Part shown: piece after piece, positions 9,793 through 20,500 of the stretch
Position numbering within the stretch: position 1 is the stretch's first letter
Layout of the letters: the number at the start of each line of letters is the position of its first letter
Source: Brevibacillus laterosporus
GTDB taxonomy: Bacteria > Bacillota > Bacilli > Brevibacillales > Brevibacillaceae
Assembly: GCF_030489605.1 (NCBI RefSeq)
Contig: NZ_JAUKFY010000016.1
Coordinates: 40,690-104,689 of the forward strand
Direction of reading: 5' to 3'
DNA: 64,000 nt
Notes under the pieces: generated by a model
The model's input: the letters and a program-made list of their open reading frames with translations, nothing else
The model's database searches: none
Told to the model about the DNA's origin: nothing
Program-made: the position numbers and the translations under genes

Positions 9793-10881
9793 CTATTTTT
9801 CAGTAACGATAGCCTGAACAGTATAGGTTTCTTCATCGATCGGAGTTAAAGCCGATAAATCCTTGTGAGCAGCATCTAAGCTAGAAACATCTCTCTTGCT
9901 TCTGCCACCTTTTCCGTTATTCTGAAGCTGCTCATATTCCTCAAGGGAGTATGTTTTCTTTTTAATAATAAATCTATCGCTGTATACAGACGAATCAGTT
10001 AAGATTTTACCATTTAGAATGACTTTTTTATTCTTTTCATCCAGCGTAACTGGATCGTCAGTCTTAAGTAAATCATTATTGGCTAATTCATCATATAAGT
10101 TAAATCTTTGTGTTTTTTCCTTTTCCGGCTTAATATCGCCAGTCTCGATCAGGTCAGCCAGAATGCTAATGCCCAGTGGATCAGGAATAAATTTATGGGC
10201 AGGAATGAAGTAATATTTTTTCTCATATTCCCCAGATAACACAGCGTTTACATCTGTATACGCTTTCGCTTTATTCTCTTCTAAACTATATTCTAATACT
10301 ACTACGGATTTCGCCGGAGCTGTAATTGTTTGCGACGGGTACTTAATCGTTTTGGAGGTAACGGTTGTATTGCCTTCCTGATTTGTTCGATTGTACTCAG
10401 TGTTCAGCGTAACATCTCCCTTGGTAAAACCTAGGTCAAAGCCTGCCTTTACGCTTGCTCCTGCTTTAAAGCCTTGTGTTATCGTTTTAGAGTGAGTATC
10501 GGATACATTTTCTAATATTTCTCTAGTTGGAAAAGCTTGAGGCTCAGGATCTTCATTTATAAACACATTCGCTGTCTTAAAGTTCGTTTTTTTCTTTAAG
10601 GAATCGGCAATGACTTCTTGTTCACCGAAGACCACATCTGCTTTTAAGGTATCTAGATTTAGTACCGTTCTAGTAGAAGTGCTTAGATCGGGAAGAGGCA
10701 TGTCATTTTTGGTATGCTTGAGAAGCAATGCTTCTAAATCAAATACTTTGGATTCTATGTGATCTTGCAATACATAATTTTTTACGTGATCAGAGGCTAG
10801 AGCATTAACGGGGATGCCTGCTTCTAGTCCTGTTACTGCCAGAGTCAATACTGCGGCGGCAGAGATAAGTTTTTTCTTCAT
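9793..10881 (-). CDS. Secreted ETX/MTX2-family beta-pore-forming toxin
   Basis: 362 residues from the ATG at 10881, chosen because GGAGG lies directly before it and a signal peptide begins there (MKKKLISAAAVLTLAVTG, probable cleavage after VNALA). The mature part matches the epsilon-toxin/Mtx2 aerolysin-like family: an Asn/Glu-rich first region, FINEDPEPQ, the long amphipathic Ser/Thr-rich hairpin region around KAGFDLGFTKGDVTLNTEY and TSKTIKYPSQTITAPAKSVVVLEY, then SGEYEKKYYF. Such proteins are secreted and oligomerise into pores, and several relatives kill insect cells. The C-terminal tail (GRSKRD, then about 30 residues) may be a propeptide removed on activation, as in epsilon toxin; that is inference. 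The gene lies downstream of, and on the same strand as, an Mga/AtxA-like regulator, but a terminator separates them. Confidence 0.88.
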   Translation of the reverse strand: MKKKLISAAAVLTLAVTGLEAGIPVNALASDHVKNYVLQDHIESKVFDLEALLLKHTKNDMPLPDLSTSTRTVLNLDTLKADVVFGEQEVIADSLKKKTNFKTANVFINEDPEPQAFPTREILENVSDTHSKTITQGFKAGASVKAGFDLGFTKGDVTLNTEYNRTNQEGNTTVTSKTIKYPSQTITAPAKSVVVLEYSLEENKAKAYTDVNAVLSGEYEKKYYFIPAHKFIPDPLGISILADLIETGDIKPEKEKTQRFNLYDELANNDLLKTDDPVTLDEKNKKVILNGKILTDSSVYSDRFIIKKKTYSLEEYEQLQNNGKGGRSKRDVSSLDAAHKDLSALTPIDEETYTVQAIVTEK

Positions 10882-11180
10882 AATAAAACCTCCATGGATG
10901 CTCCTCTTGCGAATCAGTAATTTGATCATTTGAGCATTTTTAGTCAATAGAGTTTTCTGGGAAAATGAAGGTTTGAAATCATGTTAGACTCTTGAAGGCT
11001 GTTAAAATTTATTCATCCTTATTTCCACAGATTATACAATTCTTTTTAATCCTCCTTTAATTGAGAATTTTTCTTACAGTTAAATCGTATCAGAACTACG
11101 TAGATCTTCACTATAGCAAAAACTATTTTTGACAAATGTGGTTTTCTATAAGGAATGGTATAAAAATGTACATGTTAAAA

Positions 11181-11237
11181 CCCCCTGGATAACTTGTTGC
11201 CTTCTCAATTTGAAGGAGCATACGAGTATCCAGGGGG
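11181..11237 (-). terminator. Terminator of the Mga-like regulator gene
   Basis: A perfect 11-bp inverted repeat of C5/G5-rich arms (11181-11191 with 11227-11237) is followed on the minus strand by TTTTAA. It lies about 25 bp beyond the regulator stop and separates it from the toxin gene. Confidence 0.8.
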
Positions 11238-11263
11238 CATTTGCGTTTTCAAGCAGACAGGTG

Positions 11264-12727
11264 TTAATCGTCTATAAAATCCCTTATGTTTTCAATATCA
11301 CTTTGCGAAATAATAGGGTTTATACAAATCGTTGCTATACCTTCGATTTCCAGAGGTGTCGTTGTAATAATCAGATCGATGCCCATTGATAATAATTCAT
11401 CTTTGGTTAAGTCATTAATCTCTTTTTGAACACACTGAAGCTTTCCGCCAAAACGCTGGATCAGAGCGGCTCTTATGTAAGCCTTCCAGCTATCACCTTC
11501 TGCAATCACAAGCAGTGCTTTTTTATGAGCGGTGGCAGCCAGCATGCTAGAGGCCTCTATACGCAGAGTAACCTTCGCAATCTCTTCCTCATAAGCATTA
11601 GTAGCCAACCCGTATTTTTGGACAAAGGTATCAAAGGCGATTTTCACCTGTTCAAATGTATTAGCATACTTTTCTTTAATATATCTTGTGGTTATTTTTT
11701 CTGGTCTTTTGATCATGGACAGGCGCTGGAAACGATAAGGAATTCTTCTTAAATAATTGCAAATGTCAAAAATGAATTCTTCATTTTCAGTTAAGCGTTG
11801 CCCCGTTTCTTGTTCCAGCATGTTAATAAATTCCTTAGCGTATTGATAGATAGCTATCTTTCCTTCTTTAAAATATTGCAGGAACGTTTGTTTTGCTAGA
11901 TTAATATCCTTAAAAGTGTACCGAGAAGCATTAATAGCAATGGTTATCAGTACGGTATCATCAATTGTTAAAGAAATATTGAGTTCATTGTGTAATTTTT
12001 CACTTATTAATGACATCTTTTGATAAATACTTGTATGTACGTAAGTATCTATTTTACAAGGCTCTAATTCTACTACATACCCTTGTTGCTTTCGTTTTAA
12101 AAAAATCGTTAGAAAAAAAGATAATTTTCGTCTGGAACTTTGATGAAAATTTATACCGGCTAATTCTTCAAAAAGATGGATATAACGAAGAATGACTTCT
12201 TGATTGATTTCAGTAAATGGCCATTCATGATCTGAATAGGCTTGCAGGTACAGATCATAAAACATCAAGATGATCTGCGATTCATTCCCCACAATCCTCA
12301 AAGGTTTCTTCTCTAAAAGCAAACCGTATAGCTGGATATGTTTCTGGATTTTTTTTAGATGGGTGTAGACAGAGCGGGGTTGCAAAAATAGTTTTTCAGT
12401 CAAATGACATACTGTCTTTACATCACCTTGCAGCAGCTCGTCAAATATTTCGAATGCAACCGATCGCCTGTATAACAAACAGTACAATTCATTATTAGAA
12501 GAGCTTGATGGTTTTATTAATTGAATCCCTCTGCCTTTTTGACAAGTAAGCTCCCAGTTTGGTGGTAATACTTCTTTTATAAATGAAATGTCTTTCCGAA
12601 TGGTTTGATTTGAACCTCCTATTTTTTTCACCAGCTCCGAGATGGTAAACCATCTATTTTCGCTTGTTATTAGTTTAGCAAGCTGGATACAGCGAAGAAT
12701 CCCTTTTTCTAAATATAATGTTATCAT
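11264..12727 (-). CDS. Mga/AtxA-like virulence-type transcription regulator (HTH - PRD - EIIB-like)
   Basis: 487 residues. Two N-terminal helix-turn-helix regions are visible: residues about 20-65 (WFTISELVKKIGGSNQTIRKDI) and about 100-145 (AVCHLTEKLFLQPRSVYTHLKKIQKHI type). A long central region of PRD character follows (about 170-390), then a C-terminal EIIB-like Rossmann half (about 400-487; KKALLVIAEGDSW, DLIITTTPLEIEGI). The order matches Mga of streptococci and AtxA of B. anthracis, where PRD histidines couple virulence transcription to sugar uptake through PTS phosphorylation. AGGAGG precedes the start. The toxin gene lies next downstream on the same strand, so this regulator is the natural candidate to control it. 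That link is inference from position. Confidence 0.82.
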   Translation of the reverse strand: MITLYLEKGILRCIQLAKLITSENRWFTISELVKKIGGSNQTIRKDISFIKEVLPPNWELTCQKGRGIQLIKPSSSSNNELYCLLYRRSVAFEIFDELLQGDVKTVCHLTEKLFLQPRSVYTHLKKIQKHIQLYGLLLEKKPLRIVGNESQIILMFYDLYLQAYSDHEWPFTEINQEVILRYIHLFEELAGINFHQSSRRKLSFFLTIFLKRKQQGYVVELEPCKIDTYVHTSIYQKMSLISEKLHNELNISLTIDDTVLITIAINASRYTFKDINLAKQTFLQYFKEGKIAIYQYAKEFINMLEQETGQRLTENEEFIFDICNYLRRIPYRFQRLSMIKRPEKITTRYIKEKYANTFEQVKIAFDTFVQKYGLATNAYEEEIAKVTLRIEASSMLAATAHKKALLVIAEGDSWKAYIRAALIQRFGGKLQCVQKEINDLTKDELLSMGIDLIITTTPLEIEGIATICINPIISQSDIENIRDFIDD

Positions 12728-13700
12728 TATTTTGTATATTCCTCCTAATCTTATAACTTTTATTTATATGTTTTCCTGTAAGGTTTACTTGTAGTGTTAG
12801 GATTTACGTTGCAGGCTAAAACGTAGGATATATTTTATCTTAAAATAAATAACAAATACAAAAAAATAATTAATACGTCATGAAAATTACAAATTTACAA
12901 GGGGAGCGGCGTTAACCTCGTTCTTGTTTCAAAATATATGACTATTCGATCGGCAGGTTACAGAAGCTTATTTGATTTCTTAATAGGGAGATCCTGTAAT
13001 TTATATATCGGGAATTATTCCCAAGCTCCTTAACAAATCTAGGCAATAAGATTATATTTTCTTGACAAAATAGAGAATGAAGCTTGAAGAAAATAGGGGG
13101 TGGGGGTTGAGAGTAAAATGTGAGAAAAGCGGGAGAGATATGAAGGGGATATGCTAGGCATCTACATGTAATATAAATTTTATTTTTACCACTACTTTTT
13201 ATCTAAACAGTTTTCTCTATCCTAGAAAAACAAGAATAAGGAGGAAACTGAACAATGAAGAGGATTTTATTTTTTGCGGTTACTTTTGCTACTGGTTTAT
13301 ATAACAAGTAACGTATACCAAAGAAATCGAACACAAACAGAGAATTTTAGGTTTTGGCTAAATTCAGCTAGAGTGAAAGAGTGACTGCGGAATAGTAGGG
13401 ATAAATGATGTACGACAGGAAAATAGAAGCGGAGTAGTGCGGTAGCGCAGCTGCTTTGTTGGCGAATAATCCGGTAGTTGTAGTAACTCAGATTGATAGT
13501 TCGTATTGGGAGTAATAAAAGAGGTTAGGATATGTATTAATGTGATTCATTAACTTAGTTGAGGGGGAAACAGCAACAAATATCGCATGTGACACAGCAT
13601 TATTCTCCATGTTATTTGGAGATATCTACTTGAGTTTTAACAAAAAACAGCATAACGTTGTACACGATATTGGATAACTATCAAATAAAGTAGTGATGAA
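12728..13700. other. Intergenic region of about 970 bp with decayed short ORFs
   Basis: It holds no complete gene that I recognise. A strong site (AAGGAGGA) at about 13238 precedes an 18-codon ORF (13255-13311, MKRILFFAVTFATGLYNK). The adjacent frame continues with LRLLLLLVYITSNVYQRN, as if a small secreted protein had been frameshifted. A second coding-like scrap (LLANNPVVVVTQIDSSYWE) follows near 13450-13520. The rest is AT-rich and without clear structure. Confidence 0.4.
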
Positions 13701-14408
13701 ATGATGAAACGAAATTTACGATATCCTTCCTGTCGAGGCGTTGTAGCTACTTTTCTCAGTCTGATCATGGTTGCAGTAATCAATTTCGAGCCCGCTCATG
13801 CGGAACCATCGCTGCCTATTGGAGTTAATCAAGGGATTTTTTCTGTAGAAATATATCCTCAGCTACACCAACTAATTGTGCGGATACAGGATCAAAAAAT
13901 TAAGACTTATACTGTTGCTGTGGGTAATCCATCTACTCCTACACCGGTTGGTGAATACAAAGTCATATACAAAGGGAAAAACTGGGGACCCGCTTTTGGT
14001 CCACGTTGGTTAGGATTAAACGTCCCATGGGGAATTTATGGTATTCACGGCACGAACAAGCCACATTCGATTGGACAGCATCTGAGCCACGGTTGTATCC
14101 GTATGCGTAACAAAGACATCGTAGAATTGTTCGAGATGATTCCCATCGGAACAAAAGTTACGATTCATGGGCATGTATTAGGGGATCCCAATCATAATCC
14201 GAGATATTTGGCCGAAGGGGATGTCGGTGGAGATGTACAGCTGATTCAATCACGTTTAAAAAGCGCTGGATATTTCAATGGGGTATGCGATGGAAAGTTT
14301 CGCTCAAATACAACTGCGGCTCTCAAAAAATTTCAACGCGATCATCATTTGCCGCAGAACGGTGTTGTTTCAAAAAGGGTTTACGAAGAATTTGGCTTGC
14401 TGGAGTAA
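13701..14408 (+). CDS. Secreted L,D-transpeptidase (YkuD) with peptidoglycan-binding domain
   Basis: 235 residues. A signal peptide (residues 1 to about 34, ending HAEP) is followed by a YkuD catalytic domain (about 45-155) carrying the hallmark IHGTNKPHSIG and SHGCIRM, where His and the catalytic Cys lie. A C-terminal peptidoglycan_binding_1 repeat follows (about 170-233; GDVQLIQSRLKSAGYFNG). The enzyme would form 3-3 cross-links or attach groups in the cell wall or spore cortex. The gene stands alone upstream of the dif region. The start is not marked by a strong ribosome site, and either of two adjacent ATG codons could be used. Confidence 0.92.
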   Translation: MMKRNLRYPSCRGVVATFLSLIMVAVINFEPAHAEPSLPIGVNQGIFSVEIYPQLHQLIVRIQDQKIKTYTVAVGNPSTPTPVGEYKVIYKGKNWGPAFGPRWLGLNVPWGIYGIHGTNKPHSIGQHLSHGCIRMRNKDIVELFEMIPIGTKVTIHGHVLGDPNHNPRYLAEGDVGGDVQLIQSRLKSAGYFNGVCDGKFRSNTTAALKKFQRDHHLPQNGVVSKRVYEEFGLLE

Positions 14409-14967
14409 GAAGCTAGAAGAGACATGACCAAAAACGGCCCGAACATTTATGGTTTAAGCTGGGAGTAGAGATTTCCTTTAATTCCTGGATTTCCAGATTC
14501 CCAATTACTTAATAACACAATAGCCGGCCAAATACTCGAAATAAGCGGCCATCCGCAATATTGCCGATGTTTGGTTGTATTGGAGGAGGAGATACGGTTC
14601 AATATGTAATACAAATTGATACCGCTGTGGATGCCTTTTGTGGCCCCCATGTAGATCACCGTTAGCAAGAGCAACATGTGTGGTTGCAGGGCATCTTTCT
14701 TACATCTAATATAAAGCAGCGTTCTTTTTGAATGGGACTTGATTACAGATATTTCACCACCTAATCTGGAAACTTGAAATTGCAATTTTTGCGAAAAAGG
14801 CCAAAGTCAGAAACAATGATTTTAAATAAAGAAGGAAGTATATCATCTGATCGATTACTTAAAGCCATTTTTGTAGCATTGCTAGAAAATAAATTCTCAT
14901 TATGGGAAATAGAGAAAATGATTTTTGGATAAGGGAAGTTACCTCGTAATTTTATAGTGGATTCATT

Positions 14968-14995
14968 GAGTCCGATAATATATATTATGTAAACA
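14968..14995 (+). other. Candidate chromosome dimer resolution site dif
   Basis: The stretch 14975-14994 reads ATAATATATATTATGTAAAC. By recall it fits the Firmicute dif consensus at about 23 of 28 positions over 14968-14995, including the complete XerD-side arm and central region. The XerC-side arm is more divergent (GAGTCCG). It lies in a gene-free region at the point where gene orientation switches. XerC/XerD homologues (CodV/RipX) would act here to resolve dimer chromosomes. Confidence 0.75.
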
Positions 14996-15741
14996 AATAA
15001 AACAAAAAGAAAGTACAATCAGCCAGACACTAGACATTCGGTTCCTGTATATGCAGATAATAAGAGTTGTGTTCGATTTGAGGTTTCATAACATACCATG
15101 AGATGTTCAAGTATCATAAATGATAATTATAAGCAGCTTACATGTTGATTGAATTACTACAGTCCTAGTCATATTTGGAAGTAATGTAAGAGCTTTAGTG
15201 TCACTGTATTGGTTATTAGTCAGGGAGAAATTATTTTAAAAAAGCAGTCGAGTTTGCCAAATATAAAATGGGCTGTTCCTGATTCGTACAAATAATTTTA
15301 GAATCAGATTGATTAAAAATAACTACAGCTATTATTTAACTACGATCGCGAAGCCAAATCTATTAGTAAACACTCAATATGGACAAAGTTTTTTGCTCGT
15401 TGTTTTTTCATGCTGATGCTTGTTACGATTAACAGCATGATACCTAAAGATACATAATTGAACATAAAGTAGAGATGTAAATGGGATAGTGTATGTTAAT
15501 GGAATTCATTATTTTATTTTCAGTTCATGAAATGGCTGTTTTAAGAACTGAAATAGAAATAAATAATAAAAATCACATAAATTAGCATCTGGAAACGATT
15601 TATTTATGATATGTTAGCATCCTTCGAACCAACTCAAAAATTTATGTCACACTGATACTTCCTCAGCGCCTTTAATTTGTTTTATCGCTATTAGATAATT
15701 TCATCATTACCTGTAAACTAAACTTCTCCTAGATTCGTAAG

Positions 15742-15768
15742 TCTTCTTAATCTTCTTAATCTTCTTAA
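15742..15768 (+). repeat. Three perfect tandem copies of a 9-bp unit
   Basis: TCTTCTTAA is repeated three times without error in an AT-rich non-coding region. It may be a slippage-prone microsatellite. No function is visible. Confidence 0.9.
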
Positions 15769-16055
15769 TAAACGACCTTATAGCATCGTTTTCGCTTCCT
15801 CTCCTCCATTAATTTTAAAAACTGCCGAAACCGGTAGCCACAATTTGCGTTAGTTCAACTATCGAGCTAGTATAATAATCAAATGTAACAGTGCCTAATA
15901 AAAAATAATCTTATACATAGCTAATTTGTTATAATTCTGATGCATCTGAAATGTAACTTTCATCAGTTTATGTAACGACATTTTGCTTACATTATTTTAA
16001 ATCAGGAAATATTCCTTAAACCCATCTGCTTATACAATTCCAGATAGATTTGAAC

Positions 16056-16091
16056 GCAAAAAGAGTCGCGGTGCCAAACGACTCTTTTTGC
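16056..16091 (-). terminator. Terminator downstream of the NRPS-MFS operon
   Basis: A perfect 13-bp inverted repeat (16056-16068 with 16079-16091) with five A and five T at its ends lies about 120 bp beyond the MFS stop on the minus strand. It could act in both directions. Confidence 0.8.
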
Positions 16092-16211
16092 ATACCGGAT
16101 TTGTTGTTTAAACATGTTCTTCTTACTTTAAGGTCCGTTATTTCTCCCCTTAGCTAGATGAATCTATTGCTGCAAGGATTACTAACCCCCTCTATCTTTT
16201 CATTCGCATCG

Positions 16212-17510
16212 TTAAGCAGAGGTCGTATCTTGACTCTTAGGTGCTGATTCATCATTTTTATATCCAGCAAGTGCAGCTTTAATGTAAAGACTAAGGATTA
16301 CACTGACAATAGCAGACAGCACCATCGGGATATAGCTGCTATCGGAAAACCGATCAAACAGCAAACCATACATCAGTTGTCCAAGTGGTATTGCAGCCAT
16401 TGTCATGGATGTGACAAGTGCCATTACACGACCAAGCATCTCATTTGGTGTATCGTTTTGTAGCATGGTCATCCCAACGATAGAAAGAATCGTAATAGAA
16501 GCCATGATGCCAAATCCACATGCAGTAAATATCCAGAACGGAATCGTTGCATTTGGGAAAATACTTGTGAAGGATGGAAGAATGGAGCCGCTAGTGGCTA
16601 ACAGGAAAATGCCTGATAGAAAAAGCATGGACACAAAGGCATTTTTCACAGTCAGTTTTTTCGTTAATAGACTCAAGGCGATCGGGGCCATAAGACTACC
16701 CGCCATAATTACCCCTTCGCTTAATCCGTACATCTGATCCGACATTTTCAAGCTTATTTTCGTGATATAGGCAATTCCCACTGTAAAAATCGGCGATATG
16801 AACACATTTGCAATAAGAGTCGCAAAGATTAATTTACCAAGATATTGGCTCTTCCCTACGAATTTGAGTCCTTCTTTTAAATCATTCCCAAAGTCCTGAA
16901 CGATGCTGGAGGATTTATCACGGATTGTTTGTGGGATAACCATAAACATTTCAAGGATAGCCGCCAATAAAAAACTAACTCCATTGATTAGCAAGAGAGC
17001 ATCCAAGCCAAAGGTCCCATATAATATTCCTGCGAGAATAGGACCTGTCATATTAGCTAGCGTCATGAACAAGCTATTAAGCGAATTGGCATTAAGAAGC
17101 TGTTTCTCCCCGACTAATGAAGGGATAGATGCTTGTACAGCCGGTTCGTAAAAAGCAGTGAAAACCGACAGTAAAATTACCCCTATGTAGATTGCTGACA
17201 GGTCTAGCAGTCCGTTTTTAGACAAGAGCAGCATCACACCGACGATAATCGCACAAAGAATGTCCAGTACAATCATAATATTTCGGCGACTAAACCGATC
17301 AGCGAATACACCAGCAATTGGTCCCAGTAGAATGGTTGGGATTAATGACATAACCAGTACAGAAGCAAATAAAGTACCTGATCCAGTAATCCCAAGGACA
17401 TACAAGGAAAGAGCAAAACGCTGGATGATACTGCCTGTAAATGAAATAACTTGGCCAATCATGAGCAAGGTAAAATTTTTATTGCTAAATAACGATTTCA
17501 TTTCTCCCAT
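16212..17510 (-). CDS. MFS exporter, DHA3/EntS-like, of the NRPS operon
   Basis: 432 residues with about 12 hydrophobic segments and the MFS signature GVFADRFSRRN between segments 2 and 3. The N-terminus (NKNFTLLMIGQVISFTGSIIQRFALSLYVL) is typical of DHA3-type drug or peptide exporters in Firmicute NRPS clusters. AAGGAG lies 8 bp before the ATG. It begins 88 bp after the stop of the five-module NRPS on the same strand and is followed by a terminator, so it most likely exports, and confers self-resistance to, the lipopeptide made upstream. The substrate is inferred from position only. Confidence 0.88.
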   Translation of the reverse strand: MGEMKSLFSNKNFTLLMIGQVISFTGSIIQRFALSLYVLGITGSGTLFASVLVMSLIPTILLGPIAGVFADRFSRRNIMIVLDILCAIIVGVMLLLSKNGLLDLSAIYIGVILLSVFTAFYEPAVQASIPSLVGEKQLLNANSLNSLFMTLANMTGPILAGILYGTFGLDALLLINGVSFLLAAILEMFMVIPQTIRDKSSSIVQDFGNDLKEGLKFVGKSQYLGKLIFATLIANVFISPIFTVGIAYITKISLKMSDQMYGLSEGVIMAGSLMAPIALSLLTKKLTVKNAFVSMLFLSGIFLLATSGSILPSFTSIFPNATIPFWIFTACGFGIMASITILSIVGMTMLQNDTPNEMLGRVMALVTSMTMAAIPLGQLMYGLLFDRFSDSSYIPMVLSAIVSVILSLYIKAALAGYKNDESAPKSQDTTSA

Positions 17511-17597
17511 GCTTGTTCTCCTTACAATGAGATAGAAGAAAGGAACTGGGAGTATTCCATGCTATGAAAACACCCAGTTCCACGTAAACTTTACTTC

Positions 17598-20500
17598 TTA
17601 ATGGGATACCTTAACCTGATGTAGCAATTCCAAGATTTCAGTAATTAGATAGGCATGTTGTTTGGCATATTTCTTGTCAACCATTTCATGGTGCGTAGAA
17701 AAGCCCTGGTATTCCATATAGGTGCCCATCGTCGACTTCTTCCATTTTAGTTCCTCTTCCCGTTCAATCTCTTTTGCTAAAATGAGGTGAATGCTAGCTT
17801 CAACCATGCCGTCATTGATGATGGTATTGAGCAGTGCACCGTAATTCTCGATGTTTTGAACAATTTTGTTCCGTATGCTCGCTACCTTTAATATTTCATT
17901 CTCTTCTGCCGCTTTATCAATCAGTGCTACATTTTCGCGAATTTCTTCATCATTTACAAGCTGATAATCGGTCTGCCTTAGCGTATCTAAAAGAATGATT
18001 CCCCGAACGTGGCGACCTTTTTCTTCTAGTACTTTGGCAACCTCGAAGGCCAGATTACCCCCTGCTGAATACCCCATAAGTAGATAAGGACCCTCTGGTT
18101 GGATATTCAAAATGTGATCGACATATTCATTAATCAGATAGTCATGCGCGATAAAATCAAATGAATAGATCGAATAATCGCGAATCTCGCTTGCAATTTC
18201 TTTAAATGCAGCACCTAAACCAGCGATTGGCGGGAAGGCAAAGACGATTGGCTTTCCACCTTCATTTAGCAGGGTAACAGGAATTTCTTCATCCACCTGA
18301 ACATATTGCACTACGGTCAGCTTCTCGGCTAATTGGCGAATGCTACGGTAGCGGAATACAAGCTGAAGTGGCATTTCTATCCCCATGTCTCTACTAATAG
18401 CGGAGACTAGCTGAACTGCTTTGAGAGAGTGTCCACCTAGCTCAAAGAAATCTGACTCTACACTGATTGGTTTGATACCAAGCACTTCTTCCCAGATAAC
18501 TGCAAGCTTCTCCTCCATCTCAGTCTGCGGAGCGATGTACTCATTACCGATAACCATACTTTCTTCAGGTGCCGGTAAAGCCTTTTTGTCAATCTTACCG
18601 TTTATCATTAACGGCATGCTCTTTAGTTGAACAAAATAAGAAGGAATCATATAGGCAGGTAGAGTTTTTGCCAGTTGCTCTCGCAGCTCGGAAACCGTAA
18701 TTGTCCGTTTCGCTTCAAAATAGGCACATAATTGATTTTGACCTGTTGTATCCTGAGTTACAGTCACTGCCGCCTCCGTAATATCTTCAAGCTCTAGAAT
18801 ATGAGATTCAACTTCGAGCAACTCGATACGGAAGCCACGAACTTTGACTTGATCATCAATCCGGCCTAAAAACTCAATGTTTCCATCAGGAAGCAATCTG
18901 GCTAAATCACCTGTTTTGTATATCTTTTCACCTGAAACAAATGGGTTCGTAATAAACTTCTCTGCCGTCAAATCAGGACGATTGAGATAACCGCGGGCAA
19001 GCCCTACCCCTCCAATGCATAACTCTCCCGGCACTCCAATAGGCTGGAGCTGATTTGCTTGATTCAGGATATAGATTTGTGTATTTGCTACTGGACGTCC
19101 GATTGGTAGTGCCTCATCGAGTCGTTCCTCTACAACCCATTCTGTTGATTGAATAGTAGTCTCTGTCGGACCATATGCATTGATGAAACGAACATAATCT
19201 CTCCATGCTTTGGCTACTCCAGGTGTCAAAGCAGAGCCACCTGTTGAGACAAAACGAAGTGAAATGAGTCTTTCTGGGTTGACTACACTAGCAAATGCTC
19301 CAGGTATTTCTGCTACTGTTATTAGGTGTTTATTGATAAATCTCTCATACAAAGCAGGGTCTTGAGTTGTTTCCTTGGTCGGGATGTATAGCTCCGCCCC
19401 ATTGTGCAATGCCAAGAAGATTTCCATGATGGATGGATCAAATGACTGACTTGTGAATTGAATGATTCGGTCTTGCTCGCTCACACCATATTCTGCTTGA
19501 ATATGATCTAATAGGTTAACCACTCCGCGATGCTCTAGCATGACACCTTTCGGCTTACCTGTTGTGCCGGATGTATAGATGATATAGGCAAGATTCCTTG
19601 GTGAAGCTGGCAATGTTAAATTTTGTGGTTCCCCTTGGTACAGAGACTGGTCATGTAATGGAATAACCTCAAGGCTGTCAGAAATGTTGGCTGGTACGTC
19701 TATGGTTGTATGCGTAAGCAGAATTTGTGCTTGACTGTCTTCGAGAATAAAACGAATCCGCTCCATTGGATATGCTGGATCGATTGGGACATAAACACCA
19801 TTCGCTTTGAGAACAGCTAGAATTGCAATATACATTTCAAGTGAGCGGTCAGCCATAATTGCTACGTTATCCTCCGCCTTTATCCCTTTTGCAACCAATA
19901 CACGAGCCAATTGATTTGCTTTTTCGTTCAACTCCTGATAAGTCAAAGCTTGTCCTTCATAATAGAGAGCTCTATTAGCTGGATGTAATTCTGCTTGAGC
20001 TTCAAAGAGCTGATGAATCGTCTTATCAGATTGGAAATCCCTGTTTGTATCATTAAATTTTGTTACCAATTGATATTTTTCCTTATCTGTCACCATGTCT
20101 ATATCAGCTAAAATGACGTGAGGGTTCTTACTAATTGCACGGAGTACCTGTGTAAAATGGTCTGCGAAACGTTCCATACTTTCACGCTTAAACAATTTCG
20201 TGCAATAGTTTAGATCAACACCAATCCCTTCTTCTGATTCATGAGCAGTTACAGTAAGGTCAAAGGTCGCCATGTTCTGCTTGGTTTCATATAAGGAAAC
20301 TTTAGCTTCACCAAAGGCTAATCCACTTTCCGGACCATCCATATTTTGTAGAGTAAACATAACATCAAAGAGTTGATTACGGCTCATGTCACGTTTGAGG
20401 TTTAGTTTTTCTATCAGCTCTTCAAATGGATAGTCTTGGTTTTCATAGGCATGAAGCGCTGTGTCTTTTATCTCAGCTAAGAAGGTTGAAAAACGCTTAT

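Larger units (their letters stand above)
14409..16055. other. Gene-free AT-rich region of about 1.65 kb around the dif-like site
   Basis: It has no complete gene. A 38-codon plus-strand run near 14816-14932 (ISSDRLLKAIFVALLEN, SLWEIEKMIFG) looks like once-coding sequence, and another scrap occurs near 15345-15455 (SIWTKFFARCFFMLMLVTIN), but neither has a full context. It contains the dif-like site and a 9-bp tandem repeat listed separately. Confidence 0.55.

Noticed and set aside
14447..15018. Two minus-strand ORFs of 112 and 85 codons
   Set aside because: Compositionally unlike proteins, no ribosome sites, and one crosses the dif-like site. The plus strand looks more coding-like here but is broken too.
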